Source: an uncultured Alistipes sp. (GTDB lineage Bacteria; Bacteroidota; Bacteroidia; Bacteroidales; Rikenellaceae). Taken from it: 16,878 nucleotides of DNA. The stretch covers positions 1-16,878 of the forward strand of contig CAAGHX010000109.1 of NCBI GenBank assembly GCA_900769745.1, given 5' to 3'. Below the pieces are notes generated by a model that ran no database searches, had not been told where the DNA came from, and was given only the letters and a program-made list of their open reading frames with translations. Of this stretch, positions 15,379-16,878 are shown piece by piece. How positions within the stretch are numbered: the stretch's first letter is position 1; every line of letters starts with the position of its first letter. Made by a program: the position numbers and the translations under genes.

Positions 15379-16820
15379 CTCCACCATCTAATAAAGAATA
15401 GTTGAATCAATCCAAATATCTCTAAACGGCCCAATAACATAAGTGCCGTCAAATTAAGTTTCGTAAAAACAGGCATTGCTGAGTAGTTATCCATAGTACC
15501 CACATCGCCAAAACCGGGGCCTACATTACTTGCACAAGCCACAGCTGCTGAGAATCCAGTCAGCAAATCGGAGCCAAACATAGTGTTGATGAAGGTTCCG
15601 AGCAAAATCATCATCATAAAGGCCACGATATATACCGACACAGTACCTACCATCTCCTTATCTTGTGGTACGCCATCAATCTTCGTACGGATAACAGCAT
15701 TGGGGTGCTGCTGCGAACGAATACGGTTTCTCAACATCTTGATAGAGAGCAGCAAACGGTCAACCTTCAAACCTCCCGAGGTTGAACCTGCACATGCACA
15801 CACTATCGAGCAAAACATAAGTATCAATATCGCAGATGAAGTCCACGTATTACAATCGGCAGTAGCAAATCCTGTTGTGGTAATAAACGACGCTGTGTGG
15901 AACAGGGCGTTTCTGAGCGATATCAAAATTGTAGGGTAGACATCTGCAAACCACAAGCTAGCTGCAATAAACACCGATGAAATGGCGATTATCGCAAAAT
16001 AGAATCGCGTAATCTCCGAGCGGAAGATATTGTTATGCTTACCTGTGATTGTGGCATAAATCAATCCGAAATGGATACCCATCAATATCATAGCCACAGC
16101 CAATATCCACTCAATCAGGCCCGAATTAAAGAACGCAATGCTTGTATTCTTTGTACTGAAACCGCAGGTTCCGCAAGCCGACATAGCATGACAAATAGCA
16201 TCAAACCAGCACATTCCACCCAATTTCAGTGCGATAGCTGTAACCACTGTCATTCCAACATAAATCGACAAGATGATTCTCACGACGGTCTGCGTGCGAT
16301 ACTTAAAGTTATCCTTGGCAAGCGACGAAAGCTCCACGTTGGAGAGCATCATCTTACTCTTACCGATTGAGGGCAGAATCACAAGGGCGAACATAACTAC
16401 ACCCACACCGCCAATCCAGCAGGTTGCCATACGCCAAAAGAGCAGACCTCGAGGCAAGCCCTCAATGTTATTAAGAATCGAAGCTCCTGTTGTTGTAAAG
16501 CCCGAAACACTCTCAAACCAGGCGTTTATGAAGGTAAACTCTCCGCCCCACATCAAATAGGGGAACATACCCACAAAACACGACACCAACCAAGCACCTA
16601 CGACAATACAGAAACCCTCTTTAGTAGAGATTCTATCGGTGCGAGGCACGAAAATAAGCGGGAAGCAGCCAATAAGCAGCGTAAGAAGCGACGACATCAC
16701 AAGAGGCGAGTACGACGTATCGACATTGCTGGCATAGGCTATTCCAGCCGACACCAACATGAATGCAGCCAACACGAGCAGCACCATTCCAATATATCGT
16801 ATCACTACCTGTAAACGCAT
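15375..16820 (-). CDS. trkH: Trk-type potassium uptake channel subunit TrkH
   Basis: Potassium-translocating subunit of the Trk system in the inner membrane, 481 residues, usual length. The four pore-loop filters are visible in order: GFTTTGAS (107-114), CGTCGFST (216-223), SFITTTGFAT (311-320) and SNVGPGFG (431-438), each with the conserved filter glycine. About ten or more hydrophobic segments surround them, and GSTSGGLKVDRLL (345-357) is also typical. The second filter carries a CxxC (Cys216, Cys219). It normally works with the cytoplasmic NAD/ATP-binding protein TrkA, whose gene may be the truncated one 13 bp upstream. The stop codon overlaps the start of the downstream SPOR-like gene (ATGA), pointing to coupled translation. 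Confidence 0.95.
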   Translation of the reverse strand: MRLQVVIRYIGMVLLVLAAFMLVSAGIAYASNVDTSYSPLVMSSLLTLLIGCFPLIFVPRTDRISTKEGFCIVVGAWLVSCFVGMFPYLMWGGEFTFINAWFESVSGFTTTGASILNNIEGLPRGLLFWRMATCWIGGVGVVMFALVILPSIGKSKMMLSNVELSSLAKDNFKYRTQTVVRIILSIYVGMTVVTAIALKLGGMCWFDAICHAMSACGTCGFSTKNTSIAFFNSGLIEWILAVAMILMGIHFGLIYATITGKHNNIFRSEITRFYFAIIAISSVFIAASLWFADVYPTILISLRNALFHTASFITTTGFATADCNTWTSSAILILMFCSIVCACAGSTSGGLKVDRLLLSIKMLRNRIRSQQHPNAVIRTKIDGVPQDKEMVGTVSVYIVAFMMMILLGTFINTMFGSDLLTGFSAAVACASNVGPGFGDVGTMDNYSAMPVFTKLNLTALMLLGRLEIFGLIQLFFIRWWR

Positions 16821-16833
16821 ATCCCTCAGCTAT

Positions 16834-16878
16834 TTACTTTTGATTTTTGTAGCCGTTAATCACCTTTTCAATCTTCTC
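16834..16878 (-). CDS. C-terminal end of a gene upstream of trkH, possibly trkA
   Basis: The last 14 codons and TAA of a minus-strand gene that begins beyond the right edge: EKIEKVINGYKNQK. The stop lies 13 bp before the trkH start, so the genes are probably co-transcribed. In many Bacteroidales and other bacteria trkA precedes trkH, and TrkA proteins often end in a short helical tail, so trkA is the best guess. The fragment is too short to prove it by sequence. Confidence 0.4.
   Translation of the reverse strand, partial: EKIEKVINGYKNQK

Overview
The window looks like chromosomal DNA from a member of the Bacteroidales, probably a gut commensal. The signs are a solitary TonB-dependent receptor with a carboxypeptidase-regulatory-like N-terminus, a DUF3575/DUF3868 pair, a lipoprotein ending in a FISUMP-type domain, and several copies of the Bacteroidetes -7 promoter box TAnnTTTG. 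The genus cannot be fixed from this sequence alone. Almost all the DNA is coding. I see no tRNA, rRNA, CRISPR array, insertion sequence or phage gene.

Left part (1-4320, minus strand): a pyrimidine/carbamoyl-phosphate operon in the order leader peptide, pyrC, carA, carB; carB runs off the left edge. Two things stand out. First, the carA product lacks the catalytic cysteine of its glutaminase domain: the elbow GICLGHQ reads GVALGME, while the rest of the protein is intact. The enzyme may therefore run on free ammonia. Second, a 43-codon open frame lies between a promoter box and pyrC. It contains two U-rich runs, and its stop codon sits 5 nt before an 8-bp terminator hairpin with a U tract. 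This arrangement closely resembles the UTP-sensitive attenuator of enterobacterial pyrBI.

Middle (4385-8361): a solitary Oar-like TonB-dependent receptor with no SusD partner (minus), then a divergent intergenic region with promoter boxes for both directions, then a small DedA/YqaA-type membrane protein (plus).

Centre-right (8362-12135): a two-gene plus-strand unit encodes a DUF3575 outer-membrane-type protein and a DUF3868/OmpA-like/TPR protein. These families usually sit beside Mfa-type fimbrial genes, but no fimbrillin gene is present here. Converging on the pair is a minus-strand lipoprotein gene with a FISUMP-like C-terminus. Strong hairpins separate the two units.

Right part (12239-16878, minus strand): a tightly packed run reads, in transcription order, the tail of a gene that may be trkA, trkH (potassium uptake), an exported SPOR-like protein, nfeD and floA, ending in a good intrinsic terminator. 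It joins a potassium transporter, a putative envelope protein and the NfeD/flotillin membrane-microdomain pair in one apparent operon.
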